Positions 30,515-37,365 of a stretch of DNA of 37,365 nucleotides are shown here, one piece after another. The stretch's first letter is position 1; each line of letters opens with the position of its first letter. Both the position numbers and the translations under genes were made by a program. Under the pieces are notes generated by a model, which was given only the letters and a program-made list of their open reading frames with translations, had not been told where the DNA came from and ran no database searches. Origin of the DNA: Candidatus Nomurabacteria bacterium (GTDB lineage Bacteria > Patescibacteriota > Minisyncoccia > Phycocordibacterales > UBA9973); NCBI GenBank assembly GCA_016196605.1, contig JACPXJ010000002.1:1-37365 (forward strand), read 5' to 3'.

Positions 30515-30520
30515 ATTTTA
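30515..30520 (-). promoter_or_regulatory. -10 box of the lower-glycolysis operon, leaderless type
   Basis: TAAAAT six bases before the dehydrogenase ATG, with a TGATGCAA region about 17 bases upstream as poor -35. Would drive dehydrogenase-gpmA-pyk-eno-rlu. Confidence 0.5.
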
Positions 30521-30564
30521 ACATTTATTAATGCCTATTGCATCAGCGCAAATACGGAAAAAAG

Positions 30565-30957
30565 TTAGCTGAAATTAATTACAAAATTATACATTCCCAT
30601 AGAGCATACTCCCTGTATCGGAACGCCTACCTTCGGTATGCCAAGATCGATTTCTGTTTCTCCAGTTTGAGGTAAAATCTTTTGGAATCCTATAGAACGA
30701 ATGACAAGCGACAGAGAACAATTATAAGTGCCGCTTGTTTTCATGATAAGTTTAGTTGGTATGCCTGCTTGAGCATCAGATATTTGTGGAAAATAGCCGC
30801 CTTGGGTGTTAATGGTAATATATTGGACACCGTCTTTTATTACTATGCTTTGTGGCTCCCCCGCGCCAGTACTATCTTTTCTTGAGCCACCTGTAAAAAT
30901 GATAACAGCAGTAGCGACAAGCGCGAGAGTGATTATGACTAATACGGTTTTGTTCAT
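30565..30957 (-). CDS. Membrane-anchored cupredoxin-like protein
   Basis: 130 aa: N-terminal membrane anchor (TVLVIITLALVATAVIIFTG), linker, then a small beta-sandwich. QYITINTQGGYFPQISDAQA and GIPTKLIMKTSGTYNCSLSL, followed by C-terminal VCSMGMYNFVINFS, match the EfeO/cupredoxin_1 type in which Cys and Met near the end bind copper. It lies 19 bases after the HMA-UreH-like gene, at the end of a copper-related cluster. Confidence 0.82.
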   Translation of the reverse strand: MNKTVLVIITLALVATAVIIFTGGSRKDSTGAGEPQSIVIKDGVQYITINTQGGYFPQISDAQAGIPTKLIMKTSGTYNCSLSLVIRSIGFQKILPQTGETEIDLGIPKVGVPIQGVCSMGMYNFVINFS

Positions 30958-30976
30958 ATAAAGATTATATTAGAAA

Positions 30977-32017
30977 TTAAATGCTAAATAATGGACTAAT
31001 GATACCTATACCAGCCAACCCTGCCAGTAACGCAAATATGCCAAGTCCTATTACTACCACTCCGGCTGATTTAAAGAAAAGAGGCGCATGTTTCCCATGA
31101 GCGAAAGATGCTGACCCAAAGGAGAGCAATGCAAGCACCGGCAGAGTTCCGAGGGCAAAAGCGAACATAATGAGCATTCCAGTAATGAAAGACCCGCTCC
31201 CGATGGCCGCTATCTGCATTGATTGAGTAAATCCGCAAGGTAAGAAGAAAGTCCCGAACCCCACAACAAGCGGAGTGAGGGTTTTGTGCTCAATCTTCCT
31301 AAAAACAGAAGAAACCTTCTGAAAGATTCCGGCAGGCAATGCGATTTTATTTTTCATAAATACTCCAACTAAATTCAAACCAAGCATTAACATCACAATC
31401 GATGCCGCAATCCCAAGTATGGCTGTAAAAGTAAAATTAATGCCGATAGCGTTGCCGACCAACCCGAGAATTCCGCCCAAGATAGCAAAACTTGCCAGTC
31501 TTCCCGCGTGAAATAGCATGAAAGTTTTGGTATCGCTCTTATTTTCATCTTTGTTATCTTGTGATATTTTAGCTGAAAGCGATAATACTAATCCGCCAAC
31601 TATTGCCAAGCAACTTGAAACTGAGGCAATAAGGCCAATAATAAAACCGGTCGCCGAGGTTGTTTTGCCGCCAAGGCCAAAATTGAGAATACCTGACTTT
31701 TGCAGCATAAAGAACAGAATCAAAAACACAAGACCGATCGGTATGGCTTTCCAAATCACGTTATCTGCCTTAGCTAGGTCTTGCCTAGCTATTTTATCTA
31801 CTGAAAGAGTGTAGCCGTTTGACTTAATTTTTTCATTCAGAATGTCCGCAATTTCTTCAGGACTTTTTCCGCTTTCAGTTTCCACTTCGACAGTTTCTTT
31901 TTTTAAATCCACCCGGACGCTTTTTGTCAGATTCTCTTCTCTCAGAACATCTTCAATCAATATTTTGCATGAGGCGCAGTGGGTTCCAGAGACATGAAAT
32001 ATGTATGTTTTTAACAT
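30977..32017 (-). CDS. HMA metal-binding domain fused to UreH/CcdA-like transporter
   Basis: 346 aa. The N-terminal HMA domain (about 1-75) has the metal site GTHCASC. Then come about seven transmembrane helices of the UreH_2/sulfite-exporter type (ASVSSCLAIVGGLVLSLSAK, LFHAGRLASFAILGGILGLV, GFGTFFLPCGFTQSMQIAAI). The two cysteine-bearing helices resemble CcdA/DsbD, so it may move copper or electrons across the membrane. Between HMA and the first helix the residues ARQDLAKAD are encoded by a perfect hairpin (31771-31791). A palindrome ACGCTATAGCGT lies 64 bases upstream. Confidence 0.85.
   Translation of the reverse strand: MLKTYIFHVSGTHCASCKILIEDVLREENLTKSVRVDLKKETVEVETESGKSPEEIADILNEKIKSNGYTLSVDKIARQDLAKADNVIWKAIPIGLVFLILFFMLQKSGILNFGLGGKTTSATGFIIGLIASVSSCLAIVGGLVLSLSAKISQDNKDENKSDTKTFMLFHAGRLASFAILGGILGLVGNAIGINFTFTAILGIAASIVMLMLGLNLVGVFMKNKIALPAGIFQKVSSVFRKIEHKTLTPLVVGFGTFFLPCGFTQSMQIAAIGSGSFITGMLIMFAFALGTLPVLALLSFGSASFAHGKHAPLFFKSAGVVVIGLGIFALLAGLAGIGIISPLFSI
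31771..31791. repeat. Intragenic hairpin in the HMA-UreH gene
   Basis: TAGCTAGG, loop TCTTG, CCTAGCTA: 8-bp perfect arms in the linker after the HMA domain. Core CTAGG-TCTTG-C(C)TAG is shared with the hairpin at 704-721. Confidence 0.65.
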
Positions 32018-32079
32018 TGAACCTACAACTTATCATGAAAAATTGTTTTACGCAATCCGCTCTTTTAATTGTAATGACT

Positions 32080-32092
32080 TACGCTATAGCGT
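32080..32092. promoter_or_regulatory. Third copy of the TACGCTATAGCGT palindrome
   Basis: Perfect 12-bp palindrome ACGCTATAGCGT (32081-32092), upstream of the HMA-UreH gene on the minus strand. Same core as at 4021-4034. Confidence 0.5.
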
Positions 32093-32125
32093 GATAATGT
32101 ACAATTTTTTTACGCTGTCAATAAT

Positions 32126-32656
32126 CTAAATAGCCGCTTTCTCTGGAGCTCTGTCATTATTTGTTTCGATAAATTCCTTAATCTTTGCTTCATCGATTGT
32201 TTCCAGCTTCAGAAGATAACCCCAGGACGTCAAAGCGACCGGCACATCAAGATCTTTCCGCGCCAGCATTATTTTCTTGCCGTCAGAACTTGTAAAAGCT
32301 TCTCTGATTTTGTCTATTTCGCTTTGTTCCAAGCCTTCCCTGTACCACACGACCGCCGCGCCATGTTCCATGCTGTGTAATATCAACTCGTCAGGGATAA
32401 ATTCAGTTTTCATCCCAGGCCCGGCCACACCTACCCAATGAGGTCCAGAAGTTGGAGGATTCGATTTATAGGGGGGATGTGTCTGATTGCGGCCCACATG
32501 TCCTGCGCCCTCATCAGGAATCTTTTCACCCAGCATCGGTTTGCTAAGTCTTACGCTGTTGTCCGCCACATTCTTGCTAGACAGCCATGTTCCAGCAACT
32601 ATAATAACTAATGTTAGCAACACAACTCCTATAATAATTTTGTGTTCGGTTTTCAT
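32126..32656 (-). CDS. DUF3105-family envelope protein
   Basis: 176 aa with an N-terminal membrane anchor (IIIGVVLLTLVIIVAGTWLS). DUF3105 signature: HPPYKSNPPTSGPHWVGVAG, LILHSMEHGAAVVWYREGLE, and TSWGYLLKLETIDEAKIKEF. Conserved His residues (SGPH, H in LHSMEHG) could bind metal. Function unknown; here it stands in a copper/redox cluster. Confidence 0.88.
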   Translation of the reverse strand: MKTEHKIIIGVVLLTLVIIVAGTWLSSKNVADNSVRLSKPMLGEKIPDEGAGHVGRNQTHPPYKSNPPTSGPHWVGVAGPGMKTEFIPDELILHSMEHGAAVVWYREGLEQSEIDKIREAFTSSDGKKIMLARKDLDVPVALTSWGYLLKLETIDEAKIKEFIETNNDRAPEKAAI

Positions 32657-32663
32657 AATTTTT

Positions 32664-32687
32664 ATTCGTAATTCGTAATTAATAATT
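32664..32687. repeat. Tandem ATTCGTA repeat
   Basis: ATTCGTAATTCGTAATTAATAATT between the DUF3105 and Cys-rich genes; same motif as in the secE-nusG gap. Confidence 0.6.
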
Positions 32688-32696
32688 CTTGATTAC

Positions 32697-33353
32697 TTAC
32701 GCTCCGCAACCAGTCCCTTCTGTTTTTGGAAACCAATAGCCATTTACTTTCTCTGCTTGCTTATACATATCTTCTTCTATTGCTCCCTGTGAAGCCATCA
32801 GTTCCATCAACCCTAGCATTGCCATCCCGTGGTTGCAATCGGGAAAGTAAGTTGAATTCTTGCAGCAGGGCCGGAAAATTTTTTTGGATACTTTTTCCAC
32901 CAGCGCCTGCTCTCTATCGGTGAGAGTTATCCATCTATGCATACTGTAATGATCCATTACGTTTCCTTTGGCTAAAGTCCAGCCACCGGTCGAAGCGAAT
33001 CTCTCCGCTCCGCCATATCTAGGGTCCATCATCGGGCCTTCTTTTAGAACAGGGTTGTCATTGCTTAACCCGAATGCCCAAAGCATGTTGAGCATCATTC
33101 CCGCATTTTCTTCCGTAATCGTAATATTACCCCCGTCATTATAGAACAATTCTTTATCCGCTTCACTGAGCCCTCCCCGGTTTTTATAAAGATTTTCGAA
33201 TTTTTCTCCATCAATTACTCCCGCTTCCACCATCTTTGCGCCCAGCCGTCCCCACTTGAGCGCAAATACCCGATCCACCGGCGCCAAACCGAGAGCGGTG
33301 ATTATCAAAACTATCAGCCCTCCATAAAGCGATTCTTTTATTATTTTTTTCAT
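32697..33353 (-). CDS. Exported Cys/His-containing protein of unknown function
   Basis: 218 aa with a signal or anchor segment (ESLYGGLIVLIITALGLAPV). The C-terminal part has a striking metal- or disulfide-like pattern IFRPCCKNSTYFPDCNHGMA followed by MLGLMELMASQGAIEE, and the protein ends GTGCGA. The middle contains MDHYSMHRWITLTDREQALV. I do not recognise a named family. The CC..C.H motif together with CcdA-like and copper genes around it suggests a redox or metal function in the envelope. It starts one base after the 41-aa gene. Confidence 0.75.
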   Translation of the reverse strand: MKKIIKESLYGGLIVLIITALGLAPVDRVFALKWGRLGAKMVEAGVIDGEKFENLYKNRGGLSEADKELFYNDGGNITITEENAGMMLNMLWAFGLSNDNPVLKEGPMMDPRYGGAERFASTGGWTLAKGNVMDHYSMHRWITLTDREQALVEKVSKKIFRPCCKNSTYFPDCNHGMAMLGLMELMASQGAIEEDMYKQAEKVNGYWFPKTEGTGCGA

Positions 33354-33354
33354 A

Positions 33355-33480
33355 TTAGCAACAGTCTTTTAGCTTATTTTCTAATGTTTCTGCTTCTTTG
33401 TTTTCCGCTTTGCCTTTGTTTTTAATTCTTCTAATTCTTGAGAGTATTTTTTTAACAATCGATATTGTTATATAAATCAT
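33355..33480 (-). CDS. Short peptide, 41 aa, ending in CysCys
   Basis: MIYITISIVKKILSRIRRIK, then a charged stretch and LENKLKDCC. The track's 70-aa version runs antiparallel-frame through the CcdA gene; the ATG at 33480 fits the two-base gap to the CcdA stop and the one-base gap to the next gene. A short hydrophobic N-terminus, a basic middle and a C-terminal CC pair suggest a membrane-associated thiol peptide. Confidence 0.5.
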   Translation of the reverse strand: MIYITISIVKKILSRIRRIKNKGKAENKEAETLENKLKDCC

Positions 33481-33482
33481 AA

Positions 33483-34262
33483 TTATATGAAGAAGATTAA
33501 TACACCGATAATAATCATGGCAATTCCGGTCCATAGATGAAGTCCGCTTATATTCTCCCGTTTCCATGTTTCCACTTTTTCAACCATTTCTTTTTTGGCG
33601 GCAATAAATAAGACTGCCGCAAGCGGGATAATCAGGATCAGATTGTAGAGCAACAGATAGCCAAAACCGCTCATGTAAGTCACTTGGTCTTTCAGCAGTC
33701 CGATAATCATGAGGTACGGGCCGCCCATGCATGGGAACTGGCACAATCCAACTAGAATCCCAAGTCCGAATACTGCCGGACAGGATGCCTGATCCATCAG
33801 CTTGCCCATTGGTCCCTTGAGAAAAGTGGGAATTTTTAGCTTAACCGGAAATGCCGGAAAGAACCGGTTTATAAGGTTAACAACTCCGAATACTATGAGA
33901 ATTGTTGCTCCCAATTTCCCCATGAAATGCGGAGTGTTGAAGATGTGCAGAACTTTCAGAATTCCCAAACCTATCAGAAAATATGCTGTGAATATTCCGG
34001 CGATATACGTTCCGCCTAATTGAAGAATTTTTGTCCGGCTCATCTGTATCCCAAAGAGAAAAGCGATAGTGATGAGAAGAATGGAGAACGAGCACGGGTG
34101 CACGCTGTCTAAAACTGCCGATACTAAAAGAAGCGGCAAAAGCCAGGTACCTTCCCTGCTCAAGTCCCAGATAAATGAGGCCGTCCATGGGCTATTTTTC
34201 AGAATAATAATAGCGATTAAAGCGACAAGCAAAATACCAATCGTAATAATAATTTTTTTCAT
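33483..34262 (-). CDS. CcdA/DsbD-type membrane thiol transporter
   Basis: 259 aa, an N-terminal signal-anchor plus about six helices. Two conserved Cys-Pro elements: DSVHPCSFSILLITIAFLFG and VGLCQFPCMGGPYLMIIGLL, as in CcdA, which carries reducing equivalents across the membrane. A further cysteine lies in DQASCPAVFG. It follows the DUF1573 gene by six bases. Likely partner: a periplasm-side thiol protein of the cluster. Confidence 0.88.
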   Translation of the reverse strand: MKKIIITIGILLVALIAIIILKNSPWTASFIWDLSREGTWLLPLLLVSAVLDSVHPCSFSILLITIAFLFGIQMSRTKILQLGGTYIAGIFTAYFLIGLGILKVLHIFNTPHFMGKLGATILIVFGVVNLINRFFPAFPVKLKIPTFLKGPMGKLMDQASCPAVFGLGILVGLCQFPCMGGPYLMIIGLLKDQVTYMSGFGYLLLYNLILIIPLAAVLFIAAKKEMVEKVETWKRENISGLHLWTGIAMIIIGVLIFFI

Positions 34263-34268
34263 GCAGTT

Positions 34269-34778
34269 TTAAGGAGTTACATTTGCTTTAACCTCGAATT
34301 GAAGCCTGTTCCCGCTCTCATCTTCGAGATAAATAAACCTATTAATCATCCCGACACCGGCCGGGCCATGGGCGTTCGGATCGTAAACAACTTCGATGCT
34401 TAAGGACCCCCCAGCTTTTACAATTTCATTCGCTCGGGTGGCACCTCCACCATGCCCCGGCATCCCAAAGGGACCCTTCTTTGTTCCATCCGCTCTGACG
34501 ATGTACGCATTCGTACACATACATGAAGTGCTTAAGCTGGATATTTTTATATTCTCATTGGAAGAATTATTCACGCTGAATACTTTGCTCACATTCCCAT
34601 TCTTCATCGAGATAGTTCCAAAATCATAGAAAGTCTCCGTGGGAGCAAAAATTCCTTCGATTCTTGCCGGATGCGATTTTGCGCTTAATTCTTCTTTTTC
34701 TGTATATTTGCTCCACCATACCAGGCTGGCTATCCCTATAACAATCACAATCAACGATATAATAGTCTTTTCGTTCAT
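34269..34778 (-). CDS. DUF1573-family envelope protein
   Basis: 169 aa with N-terminal anchor (IISLIVIVIGIASLVWWSKY) and a single Ig-like DUF1573 domain: ETFYDFGTISMKNGNVSKVF, VNNSSNENIKISSLSTSCMC, then EVVYDPNAHGPAGVG. The TSCMCTNAY motif (two Cys) is usual for the family and could bind copper or form a mixed disulfide. First gene of the operon running down to the cupredoxin. Confidence 0.88.
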   Translation of the reverse strand: MNEKTIISLIVIVIGIASLVWWSKYTEKEELSAKSHPARIEGIFAPTETFYDFGTISMKNGNVSKVFSVNNSSNENIKISSLSTSCMCTNAYIVRADGTKKGPFGMPGHGGGATRANEIVKAGGSLSIEVVYDPNAHGPAGVGMINRFIYLEDESGNRLQFEVKANVTP

Positions 34779-34798
34779 AGATTTTAATTATTAACATA

Positions 34799-34865
34799 GT
34801 AAAAAATCCTTTTATGAGGATTTGAAAGACACAGCTAAAATTTTACGACAAAATACTTAGCTGTG
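34799..34865 (-). terminator. Terminator at the end of the CopA operon
   Basis: Minus strand AAATCCT-CATAAA-AGGATTT followed by TTTACT (34804-34823), preceded by a larger inverted repeat CACAGCTAA/TTAGCTGTG (34830-34838 with 34857-34865) that includes the stop codon of the 148-aa ORF. Confidence 0.7.
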
Positions 34866-35267
34866 CCTTATATATGAAAAAGATGGGCTATTTTCCAAAA
34901 GCGAGAGCCATTTGGTTAGTTTATTCGGGTACGTGTATAATTTCTTATTGTATAAATAATATTGCCATTGATAAAAATATTGTTTCCATTTTAAAAAACT
35001 TTGTTTGTTTAAAAAATACAGGACTATTCCTAGAATAAGCAGGGAAAAAACATATAATGTAGAAAATGTCGAATTTGAAAACTGTTGCCATTCGTTTATA
35101 TGATCAAGACTGTTTTTACACACTGAAAAGCTGTTTTGAGTATAGGGGCAGTTGACCATAGGTGTTTCGACCGCGTGACTGAATTTGAACAGACCGAAAA
35201 CGCCTATAGCCATATAAGCAAATAAAACGAAAAAGCCAATAAATAATTTTAGATTATGCAACTTCAT
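34857..35267 (-). CDS. Small membrane protein next to CopA
   Basis: 136 aa from ATG 35267 (the track adds 12 residues from the upstream small gene). Two transmembrane helices (LFIGFFVLFAYMAIGVFGLF and LYVFSLLILGIVLYFLNKQS) flank an external loop with two cysteines (NCPYTQNSFSVCKNSLDHIN). The tail is rich in Tyr/Lys. No family recognised; context suggests a role in copper handling. It starts one base after the stop of the 39-aa gene. Confidence 0.68.
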   Translation of the reverse strand: MKLHNLKLFIGFFVLFAYMAIGVFGLFKFSHAVETPMVNCPYTQNSFSVCKNSLDHINEWQQFSNSTFSTLYVFSLLILGIVLYFLNKQSFLKWKQYFYQWQYYLYNKKLYTYPNKLTKWLSLLENSPSFSYIRHS

Positions 35268-35268
35268 A

Positions 35269-35388
35269 TTATTTATTGATTTGTTTGAACAGCCAAATGC
35301 CAAGCAGAATCAGGTCAATCGTCACCATTATGGCAACAATAGAACCAAATCCTCCGCCCATCATTCCGCTGTACCCATATCCCATCAT
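35269..35388 (-). CDS. 39-aa Gly/Met-rich membrane peptide
   Basis: Too short for the ORF track: MMGYGYSGMMGGGFGSIVAI followed by MVTIDLILLGIWLFKQINK, with a GAGGA-like ribosome site. A Met/Gly-rich N-terminus and one transmembrane helix. The methionines could contact Cu(I). It sits between CopA and the small two-helix membrane protein with matching spacing. Confidence 0.65.
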   Translation of the reverse strand: MMGYGYSGMMGGGFGSIVAIMVTIDLILLGIWLFKQINK

Positions 35389-35438
35389 ATTAATTAATTA
35401 TCCTCTTATTTTATAAAAAGTAAAGCTGTTCTCGACCT

Positions 35439-37365
35439 TTATAATTTCTTTGCTTTAATTCGTAATGAATTAGATACCACCGACACCGAAGACATCGCCA
35501 TCGCAAAACCCGCGAATACCGGCGAAAGAAGCCAGCCGAATATCGGATAGAGGATTCCAGTTGCAAGTGGAATACCGACAATATTGTATATGAAAGCCCA
35601 GAAAAGATTCTGTTTGATCCCTCGCATGGTTATTTTAGAAAGTTTGATAGCTTTGGTAAGCTTTGAAATATCTCCGCCCAAAAGGGTAATTCCAGCTGAC
35701 TCTATAGCCACGTCTGTGCCAGTGCCCATGGCGATGCCTACATCAGCTTGCGCCAGCGCCGGAGCGTCATTAACTCCGTCTCCAGCCATTGCCACAATTC
35801 TGCCTTGCGATTGAAGTTCTTTTATCTTTTCTAATTTATCTTGCGGCATTACATGAGCGACTACATCATCAATGCCAACAAGTGATGCCATATATTTTGC
35901 GGCCTTCTCATCATCTCCGGTCAACATTATTACTTTAATGCCGAGTTTGTGAAGATCTTGCACCGCTTGCTTTGACTCTGCCTTTATTTCATCTGCCACC
36001 ATGACAAAACCCAGCACCTTTTCTTTGGTTGCGAGTAAGACTGGCGTCTTGCCTTCGCTGGTAAACCGCTCTATTTGTGAAACATCAAAAGGTAGTCCGA
36101 GATCATTTATCAATTTAATATTGCCGACAAAATATTCTGTATTGTTGATCAATCCTTTCAGCCCTTTGCCTTTTATGCTTTCAAAATTTGAAATATTTTC
36201 TAATTTAATTTTTCTCTCATCTGCATAACTTACAATTGCATGCGCGATGGGATGTTCTGATTTTTTTTCAAGAGAAGCCAGCACGGATATAAACGTGTCA
36301 ACCTGCCAGGTTGACACGTTTTGAATATTGACGAGTGTCGGCTTGCCTGCGGTGATAGTGCCTGTCTTGTCAACGATAACTGTATCTACTTTATGTAATT
36401 TCTCCAGTGTGGCCGCATCTTTGATCAAAATTCCTTCTCTTGCCCCTTTGCCGACACCTACGATAATGGCGGTAGGAGTGGCGAGGCCAAGTGCACACGG
36501 ACAGGCAATGACCAAAATTCCAACAAAAGAAACCAAGCCAAACGATAGGGCTTGTGAAAATCCGAGTAAACTGGAAAACAAAAGCCATATTCCGAGAGTT
36601 GCAAAAGCAATCACAAGCACGATCGGCACAAACACACTTGAGATTTTATCAGCCAGAGCTTGGATTGGCGCCTTGCTTCCTTGCGCCTCTTCCACCATCT
36701 TTATAATGTGGGCCAGCAGGGTTTCTGACCCAACTTTTGTCGCTTTGAATACAAATGAACCACTTGTATTCATTGTAGCGGCCACCACACCATCTCCCAA
36801 CTTTTTTTGAACTGGCATGGGTTCCCCAGTCACCATTGACTCATCAACGAATGATGATCCTTCGGTTATTATTCCATCAACAGGAATCTTTGCTCCGGGC
36901 TTCACTATAATTAAATCTCCATGCTCTACTTCATTGACTGAAATTTCTACTTCCCTGCCATCACGAACGACAAGAGCAGTTTTCGCTTGAAGATTAAGAA
37001 GTTTCTCAATTGCATCGCCGGTTTTTAATTTTGATTTGGCTTCTAAATATTTACCAAGCGCGATAAAAGTGATCACAATAATCGTAACGTCATAATACGT
37101 CGCATCAACATCTATAAACTGCTTAAGTGGTTCTTCAAACGCAGTCACCGCAAAACTGTAAAGATATGCCGTCAGGGTGCCTATCCCAATAAGCGTATCC
37201 ATATTTGCTTTGCCATAACGCAGAAAACGATAAAAACCAAGCAGATAAGGCTTCCCCACAATAAAAAGAACGTAGGTAGCCATCAAGGGCAGAAGATGGT
37301 GGAAGAATTCTTCTACAACTAGAGACATTTCGGGAATAATTTTATATTGCCCTAAAATTTCCCAG
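35439..37365 (-). CDS. Copper-exporting P1B-type ATPase (CopA-like), 5' end beyond window
   Basis: At least 642 aa; the reading frame stays open to the window edge ([12 protein letters not shown] precedes the track's ATG), so the N-terminal part with first helices and any HMA domain is outside. Motifs: M-B helices [20 protein letters not shown], actuator [11 protein letters not shown], metal-site [13 protein letters not shown] (Cu(I)-type CPC), [43 protein letters not shown] and the final helix [15 protein letters not shown], the MxxSS copper site. The nucleotide-domain start [20 protein letters not shown] overlaps a perfect 31-base hairpin. Confidence 0.95.
   Translation of the reverse strand, partial: WEILGQYKIIPEMSLVVEEFFHHLLPLMATYVLFIVGKPYLLGFYRFLRYGKANMDTLIGIGTLTAYLYSFAVTAFEEPLKQFIDVDATYYDVTIIVITFIALGKYLEAKSKLKTGDAIEKLLNLQAKTALVVRDGREVEISVNEVEHGDLIIVKPGAKIPVDGIITEGSSFVDESMVTGEPMPVQKKLGDGVVAATMNTSGSFVFKATKVGSETLLAHIIKMVEEAQGSKAPIQALADKISSVFVPIVLVIAFATLGIWLLFSSLLGFSQALSFGLVSFVGILVIACPCALGLATPTAIIVGVGKGAREGILIKDAATLEKLHKVDTVIVDKTGTITAGKPTLVNIQNVSTWQVDTFISVLASLEKKSEHPIAHAIVSYADERKIKLENISNFESIKGKGLKGLINNTEYFVGNIKLINDLGLPFDVSQIERFTSEGKTPVLLATKEKVLGFVMVADEIKAESKQAVQDLHKLGIKVIMLTGDDEKAAKYMASLVGIDDVVAHVMPQDKLEKIKELQSQGRIVAMAGDGVNDAPALAQADVGIAMGTGTDVAIESAGITLLGGDISKLTKAIKLSKITMRGIKQNLFWAFIYNIVGIPLATGILYPIFGWLLSPVFAGFAMAMSSVSVVSNSLRIKAKKL
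36291..36321. repeat. Intragenic hairpin in copA
   Basis: AAACGTGTCAACCTG, one base, CAGGTTGACACGTTT: 15-bp perfect arms. Encodes residues [11 protein letters not shown] in a non-conserved stretch between KPTLVN and the SLEKKSEHP motif. Confidence 0.75.

Overview
The window looks like a piece of a Candidate Phyla Radiation (Patescibacteria, probably Parcubacteria-like) chromosome. The indications are compact, mostly one-strand gene packing, reduced or minimal versions of housekeeping enzymes, many small orphan proteins, a diversity-generating retroelement (DGR), and an extreme taste for short hairpins inserted inside genes. TGA is used as a stop codon, so this is not a UGA-recoded lineage. 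No taxonomic search was possible; the assignment is inference.

Layout. 1-0.7 kb: a HigBA-like toxin-antitoxin pair with a palindromic operator. 0.7-5.7 kb: str region (rpsL, rpsG ... fusA) interrupted by small self-contained transcription units (a 73-aa and a 153-aa pair of paralogues, a 44-aa basic peptide, a solitary Cas2/PaaX-like protein); fusA carries an internal deletion plus frameshift. 5.7-7.9 kb: M50 protease, rpmB, DEAD-box helicase. 8-12.1 kb: dTMP/folate genes (thyA, folA, MazG-like, dCMP deaminase) beside a CofE-like ligase and an ATP-grasp ligase. 12.1-14 kb: YhhQ-type transporter, rplK, nusG, secE. 14.1-16 kb: SIMPL-domain protein and murB. 16-18.7 kb: a complete DGR (reverse transcriptase, Avd, template repeat TR, variable repeat VR at the end of a GC-rich target gene). 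18.8-21.4 kb: Sua5, DUF1003, a small membrane protein, tRNA-His, two tandem HNH proteins. 21.4-25.5 kb: P2-type cation ATPase with VKOR, pilin, tRNA-Leu. 25.5-30.5 kb: rplS, then a lower-glycolysis operon (2-hydroxyacid dehydrogenase, gpmA, a minimal pyruvate kinase, eno, rluD-like). 30.5-37.4 kb: an envelope copper/thiol-redox cluster (cupredoxin, HMA-UreH-like, DUF3105, Cys-rich protein, CcdA-like, DUF1573, small membrane proteins, CopA cut by the window edge).

The strongest discovery is the DGR: a 114-nt TR and VR differ at 29 positions, every one of them an adenine of the TR (29 of its 32 adenines), the signature of adenine-specific mutagenic retrohoming. Two further window-wide patterns stand out: (i) at least nine genes have a -10 box exactly six bases before the start codon, implying leaderless mRNAs; (ii) about ten genes contain short perfect hairpins, many of which coincide with in-frame insertions relative to the protein family (folA, murB twice, Sua5, RT, ATP-grasp, HMA-UreH, CopA, rluD).
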